Positions 15,209-25,396 of a stretch of 64,000 bases of DNA are shown piece after piece. The stretch comes from Pseudescherichia sp031979925. Lineage in GTDB: Bacteria > Pseudomonadota > Gammaproteobacteria > Enterobacterales > Enterobacteriaceae. The notes beneath the pieces were generated by a model. The model was not told the origin of the DNA and made no database searches. It worked only from the letters and a program-made list of their open reading frames with translations. A program made the position numbers and the translations under genes. Every line of letters starts with the position of its first letter. The stretch's first letter is position 1. Location: positions 375,725-439,724 of the forward strand of contig NZ_DALZFB010000003.1 in the NCBI RefSeq assembly GCF_031979925.1. The letters are read 5' to 3'.

Positions 15209-17368
15209 TTACCGTTTGATCACGTTACACCACACCGCTTTACGCCCCTCATGCTCCTGAATGTAGACTCCCTGTAGCTCCGGTGCGAAGCCCGGCAGCA
15301 GATTGATCCCCTCTTCAAGCGCGGTAAAGTAGCGCAGTACGGAGCCGCCCCAGATCTCACCCGGCACGACGCACAGTACGCCTGGCGGATAGGGGAGCGC
15401 ACCCTCGGCGGCGATCCGTCCCTCGGCCTCGCTCAGCAGCACCAGCTCGCTCTCGCCGCGAATAAAGGCGTAGTTGGCCTCCTGGGGCGACATGCGCACC
15501 GGCGGCAGGCAGGCTTTGCGAAACATCTCTTTTTGCAGCTGTTTAACGTTGTTGCGTGCATAGAGATCGTGCATCTCCTGGCAGAGCTGGCGCAGGGTGT
15601 AACCCGCATAACGCTGCGGATGCTGATGGTAGATCGACGGCAGCACGTCCTGGAGAAGCGCATCGCTGACCAGCAGCGCCTCAAACTGCGCCAGCCGCGC
15701 CACCAGCTGCTGCAATTTGCCCATCTCTTCCGCAGGCGTAAGCAGGAAGAGAATGGAGTTAAGATCGCACTTCTCCGGCACCACGCCATTTTCGCGCAGG
15801 TAGTTAGCGAGGATCGTTGCCGGAACGCCAAACTCCTCATATTCGCCGGTAGCCGCATCAATGCCCGGCGTGGTCAGCAGCAGCTTGCAGGGATCGATAA
15901 AGTACTGGTGCGGCGCATAGCCCTCAAAGGCGTGCCAGTTCTCGCCGGGTACGAAGTGGAAGAAGCGCAGGTCGCGGGCGATCTCAGCGCTGTTGTACGA
16001 CTCCCACGGACGACCGTCTACCGTTGTCGGCACGAAAGGACGGATAAACTTGCACTGATTGAGGATCATCTTGCGGGCCTCGACGCCCTGTTCAACGCAG
16101 CGCATCCACATCCGTTTGCCGCTCTCACCCTCGTGCATGCGGGCGTTTACGTCCAGCGCGGCGAAGAGCGGATAGAAGGGGCTGGTAGAGGCGTGCATCA
16201 TAAAGGCGTTGTTCAGGCGCTTGTGCGGAACGTAGCGCGGCTGGCCCTTGATGTGGCTATCCTTTTTATGGATTTGCGAGGTCTGGGAGAAGCCCGCCTG
16301 CTGTTTGTGCACCGACTGGGTAACCAGAATGCCAGGATCGTTCTCGTTAAGTTCCAGCAGCAGCGGCGAACAGTCGGCCATCATCGGAATAAACTGCTCG
16401 TAACCTACCCAGGCCGAGTCGAACAGAATGTAGTCGCAGAGATGGCCAATGGTGTCCACCACCTGGCGGGCGTTGTAGATAGTGCCGTCGTAGGTCCCGA
16501 GCTGGATCACCGCCAGACGAAAAGGCCGCTGACGCTGGGCATGCTCAGGTGCCACCTCGGCCACCAGCTCGCGCAGGTACGGCTCTTCAAAGCAGTGCGC
16601 ATCAATGCCGCCGATAAAGCCGTAGGGGTTACGCGCCGTCTCCAGATAGACCGGGGTAGCCCCCGCCTGCAATAGCGCCCCGTGATGGTTCGACTTGTGG
16701 TTGTTGCGATCGAAAAGCACCAGATCCCCCGGCGCCAGCAGCGCGTTAAGCACCACCTTATTAGCCGACGAGGTGCCGTTGAGAACAAAATAGGTTTTAT
16801 CGGCATTAAACACCTTTGCCGCATGCTGCTGGGCCAGGCAGGGCGCGCCTTCGTGGATCAGCAGATCGCCCATCGCCACGTCGGCGTTACAGAGGTCGGC
16901 CCGGAACAGCGCTTCGCCAAAGAAATCGACAAACTGATTGCCGGCAGGGTGGCGGCGGAAAAATTGCCCGCCCTGGTGCCCGGGACAGTCAAAGGCGCTG
17001 TTGCCCTGCTTGACGTAGTCCGTTAAGGCGCTGAAGAAGGGCGGTCGCAGGCCACGCTCATATTTCAGCGCGGCGGCCTCAAGCTGACGACCATAATATT
17101 CCCTGTTGGCATTACTGTACTGGAAGACGCCGTATATATCGGGCAGGTAGATTGCTGGAACAAATTCCGCCTCGTGAGTCATCACAAAGATGGGAATAGT
17201 AAACCCGGTTTCTTCAATTTTCTCCACCATCCCTTTATGAATATCATTAATAGAGAGTACGGCGGCGGCAACGTCAATAAAGTTGCTGTCGTGCAGATCG
17301 ATTACATCACGTTGGGTGGCGATAAACGCGTGGCAGGTGCGGCTGGCCGCTATTTTCAAGCGTTGCAT
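15209..17368 (-). CDS. speF: Inducible ornithine decarboxylase
   Basis: A 719-residue PLP enzyme converting ornithine to putrescine and CO2, part of acid-stress and polyamine metabolism. The N-terminal wing domain (about 1-105) is followed by the PLP domain, with FDCPGHQGGQFF and the Schiff-base lysine in TQSVHKQQAGFS. The C-terminal domain ends in GVYIQEHEGRKAVWCNVIKR. It aligns with E. coli SpeF throughout, with a shorter tail (about 12 residues). The start ATG 17368 follows AAAAAAGGACACATT. Unlike E. coli, the antiporter gene potE is absent downstream, and I find no SpeFL-type leader peptide upstream. Confidence 0.94.
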   Translation of the reverse strand: MQRLKIAASRTCHAFIATQRDVIDLHDSNFIDVAAAVLSINDIHKGMVEKIEETGFTIPIFVMTHEAEFVPAIYLPDIYGVFQYSNANREYYGRQLEAAALKYERGLRPPFFSALTDYVKQGNSAFDCPGHQGGQFFRRHPAGNQFVDFFGEALFRADLCNADVAMGDLLIHEGAPCLAQQHAAKVFNADKTYFVLNGTSSANKVVLNALLAPGDLVLFDRNNHKSNHHGALLQAGATPVYLETARNPYGFIGGIDAHCFEEPYLRELVAEVAPEHAQRQRPFRLAVIQLGTYDGTIYNARQVVDTIGHLCDYILFDSAWVGYEQFIPMMADCSPLLLELNENDPGILVTQSVHKQQAGFSQTSQIHKKDSHIKGQPRYVPHKRLNNAFMMHASTSPFYPLFAALDVNARMHEGESGKRMWMRCVEQGVEARKMILNQCKFIRPFVPTTVDGRPWESYNSAEIARDLRFFHFVPGENWHAFEGYAPHQYFIDPCKLLLTTPGIDAATGEYEEFGVPATILANYLRENGVVPEKCDLNSILFLLTPAEEMGKLQQLVARLAQFEALLVSDALLQDVLPSIYHQHPQRYAGYTLRQLCQEMHDLYARNNVKQLQKEMFRKACLPPVRMSPQEANYAFIRGESELVLLSEAEGRIAAEGALPYPPGVLCVVPGEIWGGSVLRYFTALEEGINLLPGFAPELQGVYIQEHEGRKAVWCNVIKR

Positions 17369-17609
17369 AATGTGTCCTTTTTTAGTTAATAGTCGTCCCT
17401 CAATTCTTGTAAAGAATTGATTTTACAGGTTGTAATAGTGCTTGAGTCTGACTGGTTTCGGCGGCTATTTTATCGGTGTAATTAAATTTAGCCGTGAAGT
17501 TGATCAATAAAAAAGAAATGGGAAAATAATATTAATATTAACTACGCGCTTATTTAAGCTGGTGGGATTATTCCGCAGAATTAAATATAACGCTAAAAGA
17601 GAGTTATAT

Positions 17610-18287
17610 TTAAAGCATAAAGCGGTAGCCAATGCCGGTTTCGGTAATAAAGTGGCGCGGGCGGGCCGGATCGTTTTCCAGCTTCTGGCGCAGGTGGCCC
17701 ATATAGATACGCAGATAGTGGCTGTGTTCAACCGCGTTAGGACCCCACACCTCACGCAGCAGCTGCCGCTGGGTGAGCACCTTACCGTGGTGGCCTATCA
17801 GCACTGACAGCAGGCGGAACTCAATGGGGGTCAGGTGGATCTCCTCCTCGCCGCGCTGAATGCGCCTGGCGGCCAAGTCAACGCGCACCTCAGAGAAGGT
17901 TATCAGCGGATCGCTCTGGCTGCCGCTACCGTGACGGCGAAGCGCGACCCGCAGGCGCGCCTGCAGCTCACCAATACCAAACGGCTTGCTAAGATAGTCA
18001 TCCGCCCCGGCATCGAGAGCGGCAATTTTATCCTGCTCTTCGGTGCGGGCCGAAAGCACAATAATGGGCGTCTGGCTCCACTGGCGCAGATCGCGGATAA
18101 AATCGAGGCCGTCCCCGTCGGGCAGGCCGAGGTCGAGAATAATCGCATCGGGCTTGCGCGTTGCCGCTTCCAGCAGGCCACGCTGCATCGTCTGTGCCTC
18201 GTGTACCCGCAGGCCGTCGGCCTCCAGCGCAGAGCGCACAAAGCGAATAATGGCCTGCTCATCCTCAACGATTAAAATAGTAATCAC
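17610..18287 (-). CDS. kdpE: KdpE response regulator
   Basis: A 225-residue OmpR/PhoB-type regulator. The receiver domain holds the acidic pair Glu8-Asp9, the phospho-acceptor Asp52 (LDLGLPDGDG) and Lys in LSKPFG. The winged-helix DNA-binding domain occupies about 130-225 (LTPIEFRLLSVLIGHHGKVLTQRQLL). It is phosphorylated by KdpD and activates kdpFABC at the site seen at 25480-25499. It overlaps kdpD by 4 bases and ends the kdp operon. Confidence 0.97.
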   Translation of the reverse strand: MITILIVEDEQAIIRFVRSALEADGLRVHEAQTMQRGLLEAATRKPDAIILDLGLPDGDGLDFIRDLRQWSQTPIIVLSARTEEQDKIAALDAGADDYLSKPFGIGELQARLRVALRRHGSGSQSDPLITFSEVRVDLAARRIQRGEEEIHLTPIEFRLLSVLIGHHGKVLTQRQLLREVWGPNAVEHSHYLRIYMGHLRQKLENDPARPRHFITETGIGYRFML

Positions 18288-20971
18288 GCTTCTCCGGTTA
18301 ACTCATCAAGCCCTGGCGGCGCTGTCTGCGGGAGTGTAACACGAAAGCGCGCTCCCCCCTCAGGCCGGTTTGCTACCCTAATCGTGCCACCGTGAACGTC
18401 TACGATGGCTTCACAGATAGCCAGCCCCAGCCCAACGCCTGGAATAGACGACTCTTTGTTTCCCCGGGCGAATTTGGCAAAAATTTCCTGCTCTTGTCCC
18501 GCCGGAATACCCGGCCCGCTGTCCCACACCTCCAGCTGAAGCTGGTTCTCATCCCGCCAGGCGTTAATACCGATTGCTGCCGCTGGCCCAGCGTACTTCA
18601 TCGCGTTCTCCAACAGGTTGACCAGCACCCGCTCAAACAGTGGGCCGTCTACCTGTACCAGCATCAGCGGGTCGGGCAGGTCTAGCTGAACCGCGCGACC
18701 GCCGCTGATGGGATCGAGTGCCTGCAGGGCGCTACCAACGATCTCCTCCAGCGTTAGCCACTCCAGCTTAAGATTGAAGCCGCCGGACTGGATACGCGCC
18801 ATATCGAGCAGGTTGTTCACCAGCCGGGTCATGCTCAGCACCTGCTGGCGGATCTCGCTGGCCTGCGGGGCGCGCGGTGATCCCTCGCTTGCCAGATCGA
18901 GGGTCAAAATCTCTGCCTGACCAAACAGCACGGTCAGTGGGGTGCGTAGATCATGCGAGAGCGCCGCCAGCAGCGAGTGGCGAATACTCTCCCGTTCGCT
19001 GGTCAGCCTGGCGTGCTGCTCGCTGGTGGTTAATGCCAGCCGCTCCAGCGCGCTGGCCACCAGCAGGGCGAAGGTCTCCAGTAGCCGCTGCTGCTCGGGG
19101 ATCATCAGCTGTCGCAGGCTGGCTGGCTCGACAATGACCACTCCCCGGGTTTTATCACCGTTTTTCAGGGGCAGAATAAGATAAGGCACGCCGGGCAGGG
19201 TATCGGTACCGGCGCCGGCAGGCAGGCCTTTGCTCAGGCTCCACTGGGCAATGGCCTCATCCCACGGGGTCATGCTCTGCGCAGGCGTCAGCGTCCGCAG
19301 CTTACCGCTCTCGTCCGGGAGCAGGATCTGGCTGCGGGCATGAAAGGTCGACTGGATAAACTTTTCGCCGGTGAGGGCGATATCCTGCTCGCTGCGTCCC
19401 ACCGCCAGCGCTTTCGACATCTCATACAGATGGCGGGTTCGCTGCTCGCGGTAGCGGGCGATGCGGGCCTGATAGCGCACTCCTGCGGTCAGGTTGCCGA
19501 TCACCAGCCCCACCGTCAGCATCACGCCAAAGGTCAGCAAATACTGCACGTCGGAGACCGCCAGCGTGCCGCGCGGGGCGATAAAAAAGAGATCGAAGCT
19601 GATGACGTTAATGATGGTCGCCAGCACCGAGGGCCAGCGCCCGTAAAGCAGGGCAACGATCACCACCCCCAGCAGGTAGAGCATCACCAGGTTGGCGGCG
19701 TCAAAGGCGATAAGCCACTGGCTGGCAATAAAGGTGATCAGGGCGCAGAGCGCAATCGCCACCAGGCAGCCGGTGATCTGCACTCGCCACCTCTCCATCA
19801 ACGGCCGGGCGTCGGCTGCACGCGGGATAAATGGCGGGGCGCTCTCTTCAAGGGCGACGACGAGCAGATCGAGATCGGGCGCGTGGCGAGCCAGGCGCTC
19901 GGCGAAAGAGGGAGGGTGCCACCAGCGACGCTGACCCTGACGGCCAATGACGATTTTGCCGAGGTTATGCTCCCGGGCGTAGCGCAGCACGGCGCGCTCC
20001 TCCGCCGGATCGGCAAGGGTCGCGGTCTCCGCGCCCAGCGACTGTGCCAGCCGCAGGGCGCTCAGAATGGCCCGCCGCTGATGGGCGGGCAGCTTGTGCA
20101 GGGTTGGCGTTTCAACGTATACCGCATGCCAGACGCTGCCCAGCTTCGCCGCCAGCCGCGCGGCGGTACGCACCAGCTTCTCATTGCCATGGCCATGGCC
20201 GATACAGAGCAGAATGGCATCGCGGGTATGCCAGACCTTCTCCAGGCCCTGGTGGTCGCGCCAGGCACGCATCTGGGAGTCGACGCGGTCGGCGGTACGC
20301 CGCAGGGCCAGCTCGCGCAGGGCGATTAGGTTACCCTTGCGAAAGAAGTGTTCGATGGCACGCTCTGCCTGGCCGCCCATATAGACCTTGCCCTCGTGCA
20401 GGCGCTGGCGAAGATCGTCCGGGGGCAGATCAACCAACACCACATCGTCAGCGGCGTCAAAAAAGGGATCCGGCACGGTCTCCCGCACCTGGATCCCGGT
20501 CACCCCGCTTACCACGTCGTTCAGGCTCTCCAGATGCTGCACGTTGAGAGTAGTGAAGACGTCGATCCCCGCCTCCAGCAGCTCGTCAACATCCTGCCAG
20601 CGTTTAGGGTGGCGGGAGCCGGGGGCGTTGGTGTGGGCCAGCTCGTCCATCAGGATCAGTGTCGGACGCCGGGCCAGCGCCCCATCGAGATCGAACTCTG
20701 TCAAACGCCGCCCCCGATGGTTAGTGACGCCTGGCGGCAGAACCGACAGGCTCTCCAGCATCGCCGCCGTCTCCTGACGACCGTGGGTCTCTACTACCCC
20801 TGCAACAATATCCAGCCCCTGCGCCCGCAGGCGCTGCGCTTCGGCGAGCATGGCGAAGGTTTTGCCTACTCCCGCGCAGGCCCCGAAAAAGATCTTCAGC
20901 CTGCCGCGATGCGTGCTGCTGGCCTGCTCCAGCAGGCGATCGGGATCGGGACGCAACGGCTCGTCGGTCAT
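18284..20971 (-). CDS. kdpD: KdpD sensor histidine kinase
   Basis: An 895-residue K+ sensor kinase/phosphatase. The N-terminal KdpD domain has the P-loop GACAGVGKT (30-38), followed by a Usp-like domain. Four membrane segments cluster near 395-500, then a GAF-like region, the HisKA box ALSHDLRTPLTVLFGQ and the HATPase motifs NLLENAMKYAG and GVGLGLAICEAIV. It signals low external K+ or high ionic strength to KdpE. It overlaps kdpC upstream and kdpE downstream by 4 bases each, so the whole set is translationally coupled. Confidence 0.97.
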   Translation of the reverse strand: MTDEPLRPDPDRLLEQASSTHRGRLKIFFGACAGVGKTFAMLAEAQRLRAQGLDIVAGVVETHGRQETAAMLESLSVLPPGVTNHRGRRLTEFDLDGALARRPTLILMDELAHTNAPGSRHPKRWQDVDELLEAGIDVFTTLNVQHLESLNDVVSGVTGIQVRETVPDPFFDAADDVVLVDLPPDDLRQRLHEGKVYMGGQAERAIEHFFRKGNLIALRELALRRTADRVDSQMRAWRDHQGLEKVWHTRDAILLCIGHGHGNEKLVRTAARLAAKLGSVWHAVYVETPTLHKLPAHQRRAILSALRLAQSLGAETATLADPAEERAVLRYAREHNLGKIVIGRQGQRRWWHPPSFAERLARHAPDLDLLVVALEESAPPFIPRAADARPLMERWRVQITGCLVAIALCALITFIASQWLIAFDAANLVMLYLLGVVIVALLYGRWPSVLATIINVISFDLFFIAPRGTLAVSDVQYLLTFGVMLTVGLVIGNLTAGVRYQARIARYREQRTRHLYEMSKALAVGRSEQDIALTGEKFIQSTFHARSQILLPDESGKLRTLTPAQSMTPWDEAIAQWSLSKGLPAGAGTDTLPGVPYLILPLKNGDKTRGVVIVEPASLRQLMIPEQQRLLETFALLVASALERLALTTSEQHARLTSERESIRHSLLAALSHDLRTPLTVLFGQAEILTLDLASEGSPRAPQASEIRQQVLSMTRLVNNLLDMARIQSGGFNLKLEWLTLEEIVGSALQALDPISGGRAVQLDLPDPLMLVQVDGPLFERVLVNLLENAMKYAGPAAAIGINAWRDENQLQLEVWDSGPGIPAGQEQEIFAKFARGNKESSIPGVGLGLAICEAIVDVHGGTIRVANRPEGGARFRVTLPQTAPPGLDELTGEA

Positions 20972-21549
20972 TTGGGTGTGTCCTTATACGCATCAAGGGC
21001 GAGGTTGAGCTCCACAATATTCACTCCCGGCTCGCCGGTAAAGCTCAGCAAGGGTTTGTGGGTATGTTTGGCGACCAGCTGTGTGACCTGGGCAATCGGC
21101 AGATCGCGTGCCGCCGCCACGCGCGGGATCTGCCAGGCCACGGCCTGCGGCGACAGGCCGTAATCCAGCCCGCTGCCCGAGGCGGTGACCAGTTCGACCG
21201 GCACGCGCGGGTTAGCCTGCGGGTTGGCCGCCCGCAGCGCCGCGACGCGGTCGGTAATCGCCTCGTCCAGCGCCGGATTGCTGCCGGCCAGATTGCTCCC
21301 CCCCGAAGCCAGCGGATTATAGGGCGAGTCGGCGGTAGCGGAAGGGCGTCCATGGAAATAGCCCGGCGCGCTAAAGTTCTGCCCGATCAGGCGCGAGCCG
21401 CGGATCTGATTATCCTCCAGGATCAGCGAGCCGTTGGCCTGCACCGGAAACAGCCTCTGGCCGAGCAGGGTAGTGACCAGCGGATAGAGCCCACCGGTAA
21501 TCAGCGTTAACAGCACCAGCAGCAGAAACGCGGAACGAAGTGACGTCAT
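20968..21549 (-). CDS. kdpC: KdpC subunit of K+-transporting ATPase
   Basis: A 193-residue subunit with one N-terminal membrane helix (AFLLLVLLTLITGGLYPLVTTLLGQ) and a periplasmic body with the family motifs GSRLIGQNFSAPGYFHGRPSA and ASGSGLDYGLSPQAV. It stabilises the KdpFABC complex and raises K+ affinity. It starts 12 bases after kdpB. Confidence 0.97.
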   Translation of the reverse strand: MTSLRSAFLLLVLLTLITGGLYPLVTTLLGQRLFPVQANGSLILEDNQIRGSRLIGQNFSAPGYFHGRPSATADSPYNPLASGGSNLAGSNPALDEAITDRVAALRAANPQANPRVPVELVTASGSGLDYGLSPQAVAWQIPRVAAARDLPIAQVTQLVAKHTHKPLLSFTGEPGVNIVELNLALDAYKDTPK

Positions 21550-21561
21550 GGTGTGATCCTC

Positions 21562-23610
21562 TTAGACCGGGCCGAAAAGCGTTAACAGCAGGTCGATCGC
21601 TTTGATGCCGATAAAGGGCACGATCAGCCCGCCCAGGCCGTAGATCCACAGATTACGGCGCAGCATCGCCTGGGCCGAAAGCGGCGTATAGCTCACCCCT
21701 TTTAAGGCCAGCGGGATCAGAACGATAATAATCAGTGCATTGAAGATCACTGCGCTTAGGATCGCCGAGCTGGGTGAGTGGAGATGCATAATGTTCAGGG
21801 CGTTGAGCGGCGGGTAGGTGACCGCAAACGCGGCGGGAATAATGGCGAAGTATTTTGCCACGTCGTTGGCGATGCTAAAGGTCGTCAGCGAGCCACGGGT
21901 CATCAGCATCTGCTTGCCAATATGCACCACCTCGATCAGCTTGGTGGGGTTGGAGTCGAGATCCACCATATTCCCTGCCTCCTTTGCCGCCTGGGTGCCG
22001 GAGTTCATTGCTACCGCCACGTCGGCCTGGGCCAGCGCCGGGGCATCGTTAGTCCCGTCGCCGGTCATCGCCACCAGCCGACCCTCAGCCTGATACTGGC
22101 GAATGAGCGCCAGCTTGGCTTCCGGCGTGGCTTCCGCCAGAAAGTCATCGACCCCCGCCTCGGCGGCAATCGCGGCGGCGGTGAGGCGGTTATCGCCGGT
22201 GATCATCACCGTCTTGATACCCATCTTGCGCAGCTGGGCGAAGCGGGCTTTGATCCCACCTTTTACCACGTCCTTCAGAGGAATGACCCCCAGCACGCGG
22301 TTGCCCTCGGCGACCACCAGCGGCGTCGCGCCCCGGCTCGCTACCTGTTCAACCAGCGCGTCAACCTCGGCAGGAAACTCGCCGCCGTTGGCGGCAATGT
22401 GACGGCGTAGAGCATCCACCGAGCCCTTGCGGATCTGCCGATCCTGAATGTTGATGCCGCTCATCCGCGTCTGGGCGGTAAAAGGGACAAAGGTGGCGTT
22501 GAGGCTCTGGACGTCGCGCTCGCGCAGATTAAAGCGCTGCTTCGCCAGCACCACGATGCTGCGCCCCTCCGGGGTCTCATCCGCCAGCGACGCCAGCTGT
22601 GCCGCATCGGCCAGGGTTTGCTCGTCCACGCCTTTAGCCGGTAAAAATTCGGCGGCCTGGCGGTTGCCGAGGGTGATCGTCCCGGTTTTATCCAGCAGCA
22701 GCACGTCGATATCCCCCGCCGCCTCTACCGCCCGGCCGCTGGTGGCAATCACGTTTGCGCCCAGCATCCGGCTCATCCCGGCGACGCCGATGGCGGAGAG
22801 CAGGCCCCCGATGGTGGTCGGGATCAGGCACACCAGCAGGGCGACCAGCACGGTGACGCTCACCGCCGTCCCGCCCCAGGCGGAGAAGGGCCACAGGGTA
22901 GCGGTGGCCAGCAGGAAGACAATCGTCAGGGCCACCAGCAGAATGGTCAGCGCGATCTCGTTGGGCGTTTTTCGCCGCTGCGCACCTTCGACCATGGCAA
23001 TCATCCGGTCAAGGAAGGTCTCGCCGGGGTTGACGCTGCAGCGGATCACCAGCCAGTCCGAAAGAATACGCGTACCGCCGGTTACCGAAGCAAAGTCGCC
23101 TCCAGATTCACGGATCACCGGCGCGGACTCGCCGGTAATGGCGCTCTCGTCCACCGAGGCGCCTCCCTCAATGGCCTCGCCGTCGCAGGGGATGATATCT
23201 CCCGCCTCAACGAGCACCACGTCTCCCCGGCGCAGATCGGCGGCGGGAATGCGATCCGTCGGTGCGCCATACTGCGGGACGCGCAGTTTGCGGGCGAAGG
23301 CGGTTTTGTTGACCCCCTTCAGGCTGCTGGCCTGGGCTTTGCTGCGCCCCTCCGCCAGCGCTTCGGCGACGTTGGCAAACAGAACGGTAAACCAGAGCCA
23401 GAGGCTAATCGCGCCGGTAAAGGCTGCGCTGCCGCTGAGATAGCCTGCGGCCATCGCAATCGCCAGCAGGGTGGTGAGCAGGCTGCCGATCCAGACGATA
23501 AACATCACCGGGTTACGCCACTGCACCCGTGGGCTGAGTTTTACAAAAGAGGCTAGTAGTGCCTCGCGAACCAGCGCGGGTTCGAACAGGGCAAGTTGCT
23601 TACGACTCAT
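21562..23610 (-). CDS. kdpB: KdpB, P-type ATPase subunit
   Basis: The 682-residue catalytic subunit of the high-affinity K+ pump. Seen: the actuator-domain TGES, the phosphorylation motif DKTGT, the hinge GDGTNDAPALAQAD, and the SERCA-like membrane helices. It hydrolyses ATP to drive K+ through KdpA. It lies 17 bases after kdpA. Confidence 0.98.
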   Translation of the reverse strand: MSRKQLALFEPALVREALLASFVKLSPRVQWRNPVMFIVWIGSLLTTLLAIAMAAGYLSGSAAFTGAISLWLWFTVLFANVAEALAEGRSKAQASSLKGVNKTAFARKLRVPQYGAPTDRIPAADLRRGDVVLVEAGDIIPCDGEAIEGGASVDESAITGESAPVIRESGGDFASVTGGTRILSDWLVIRCSVNPGETFLDRMIAMVEGAQRRKTPNEIALTILLVALTIVFLLATATLWPFSAWGGTAVSVTVLVALLVCLIPTTIGGLLSAIGVAGMSRMLGANVIATSGRAVEAAGDIDVLLLDKTGTITLGNRQAAEFLPAKGVDEQTLADAAQLASLADETPEGRSIVVLAKQRFNLRERDVQSLNATFVPFTAQTRMSGINIQDRQIRKGSVDALRRHIAANGGEFPAEVDALVEQVASRGATPLVVAEGNRVLGVIPLKDVVKGGIKARFAQLRKMGIKTVMITGDNRLTAAAIAAEAGVDDFLAEATPEAKLALIRQYQAEGRLVAMTGDGTNDAPALAQADVAVAMNSGTQAAKEAGNMVDLDSNPTKLIEVVHIGKQMLMTRGSLTTFSIANDVAKYFAIIPAAFAVTYPPLNALNIMHLHSPSSAILSAVIFNALIIIVLIPLALKGVSYTPLSAQAMLRRNLWIYGLGGLIVPFIGIKAIDLLLTLFGPV

Positions 23611-23627
23611 AAAGGCTCCCGCCAGGC

Positions 23628-25307
23628 TTAGCGTAAGGAAAGGTGTTCCGCGATTGGGCCTAAGGCCAACGCGGGGATAAAGGTCAGGGCACCCACCAGC
23701 AGCACGGTGCCGATCAGCAGGCCGACAAACAGCGCGTCGTGAGTAGGCAGCGTACCGGGGCTAACGGGTTGGCTTTTTTTCATCACCAGCGATCCGGCGA
23801 TGGCCATCACCGGCACGATCACGCCGAAGCGGCCAACAAACATGCAGAACGCCAGCAGACAGTTCCAGAACGGGGTATTGGCGCTGAGACCGGCAAAGGC
23901 GCTGCCGTTGTTGTTGGCCGCTGACGAGATTGCGTAGAGCACCTCGCTAAAGCCATGGGCTCCAGGGTTGAGCATTCCTGCACGTCCGGCATCGGTCATC
24001 ATCGCCAGCGCCGTGCCGAGCAGCACCAGCGCAGGAGTCACGAGGATCGCCAGCGCGGTCATCTTCATCTCCCGCACGTCGATCTTTTTCCCCAGGTACT
24101 CCGGCGTGCGGCCTATCATCAGCCCGGCGATAAATACCGCCAGCAGCACAAAGAGCAGCATGCCGTAGAGGCCCGAGCCGACCCCGCCAAAGACCACCTC
24201 GCCAATCTGCATCAGCCACAGCGGCACCATGCCTCCCAGGGCAGTAAAGGAGTCGTGCATCGCATTGACCGCGCCGCAGGAGGCGGCAGTCGTGACCACC
24301 GCAAAGAGGCTGCTGGCGAGAATGCCAAAGCGGCTCTCTTTCCCCTCCATATTGGCGGTGCCGTCCGCTCCCAGCGTCAGGAGATGCGGGTTGCCGTTTA
24401 GCTCGGCCCACATCACCAGCCCGGCACAGATGACAAAAATAATCGCCATCGCCCAGAGAATAGCGTGGCCCTGGCGGCGGTCGCCGACCGCCTTACCGAA
24501 GGCGAAGCAGAGCGCGGTGGGTATCAGGAAAATGGCCAGCATCTGGAGGAAGTTGGTTAGCGCCGTCGGGTTCTCAAACGGATGGGCGGAGTTGGCGTTA
24601 AAGAAGCCGCCGCCGTTGGTCCCCAGCATCTTGATCGCCTCCTGAGACGCGACCGGCCCCATCGGCAGCAGACCCTTAACGCCCTCCAGCGAGGTGTAGG
24701 CCTGGTATGCATTGAGGTTTTGCAGCGCCCCCTGCTGGATAAAAATCAGCGCCAGCAGCAGAGAGAGGGGTAGCAGCACCCACAGGGTAATACGGGTAAT
24801 ATCTACCCAGGCGTTGCCCAGGGTGTTGACGCTTTTGCGGGAAAACGCGCGAATAAGCGCGAAGATTACCGCCATCCCGCTGGCCGCAGAGAGAAAGTTC
24901 TGCACCGTCAGGCCGACCATCTGACTGAAGTAGCTCAACGTGCTCTCGCCGCTATAGGATTGCCAGTTGGTGTTCGCCACAAAGCTCGCGGCGGTGTTCA
25001 GGGCCAGATGCCACGACAGCCCAGGCAACTGCTGTGGGTTAAATGGCAGCTGCGCCTGAAATGTCAGGATTAGAAACAGAGCCAGCACGCCGAGCAGATT
25101 GATGGCGAGGATCGCCAGCAAATAGTGACGCCACGTCATCTCCTGCGGCTGAATGCCGGTTATGCGCCAGAGGCCACGCTCGAGCGTGGCCGTGCCCGGC
25201 AGGGATCGGCCCGCGATCAGCCTCGCCAGCAGCGTCCCCAGTGGATGCGCCAGCATAAACAGCACCAGTAAAAAGCTGGCTATCAGTAAAAACGCCTGCG
25301 CCGCCAT
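23628..25307 (-). CDS. kdpA: KdpA, K+-binding and translocating subunit
   Basis: A 559-residue membrane protein of the SKT (superfamily of K+ transporters) type. It has about ten membrane helices and selectivity-filter loops (NTAASFVANTNWQSYSGE; MLGTNGGGFFNANSAHPFENP; VVTTAASCGAVNAMHD; SSAANNNGSAFAG). It binds periplasmic K+ for the Kdp pump. Its start codon shares one base with the kdpF stop. Confidence 0.98.
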   Translation of the reverse strand: MAAQAFLLIASFLLVLFMLAHPLGTLLARLIAGRSLPGTATLERGLWRITGIQPQEMTWRHYLLAILAINLLGVLALFLILTFQAQLPFNPQQLPGLSWHLALNTAASFVANTNWQSYSGESTLSYFSQMVGLTVQNFLSAASGMAVIFALIRAFSRKSVNTLGNAWVDITRITLWVLLPLSLLLALIFIQQGALQNLNAYQAYTSLEGVKGLLPMGPVASQEAIKMLGTNGGGFFNANSAHPFENPTALTNFLQMLAIFLIPTALCFAFGKAVGDRRQGHAILWAMAIIFVICAGLVMWAELNGNPHLLTLGADGTANMEGKESRFGILASSLFAVVTTAASCGAVNAMHDSFTALGGMVPLWLMQIGEVVFGGVGSGLYGMLLFVLLAVFIAGLMIGRTPEYLGKKIDVREMKMTALAILVTPALVLLGTALAMMTDAGRAGMLNPGAHGFSEVLYAISSAANNNGSAFAGLSANTPFWNCLLAFCMFVGRFGVIVPVMAIAGSLVMKKSQPVSPGTLPTHDALFVGLLIGTVLLVGALTFIPALALGPIAEHLSLR

Positions 25308-25396
25308 CAGAAGGCCTCCGCGTTAATCAGGGCATAAACCAGATAGCCCAATAACAGGAAAACCAGTACCACACCGGTTATCACGCCTGCACTCAT
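25307..25396 (-). CDS. kdpF: KdpF small membrane subunit
   Basis: A 29-residue single-helix peptide (MSAGVITGVVLVFLLLGYLV...), the same length and nearly the same sequence as E. coli KdpF. It stabilises the KdpABC complex in the membrane. It is the first gene of the operon and overlaps kdpA by one base (TGATG junction). It is preceded by GGAGGTGGAG. Confidence 0.95.
   Translation of the reverse strand: MSAGVITGVVLVFLLLGYLVYALINAEAF

Noticed and set aside
17369..17609. Possible SpeFL leader peptide upstream of speF
   Set aside because: No short ORF with the expected FHFFNAR-type ending or ribosome site was found on the minus strand.
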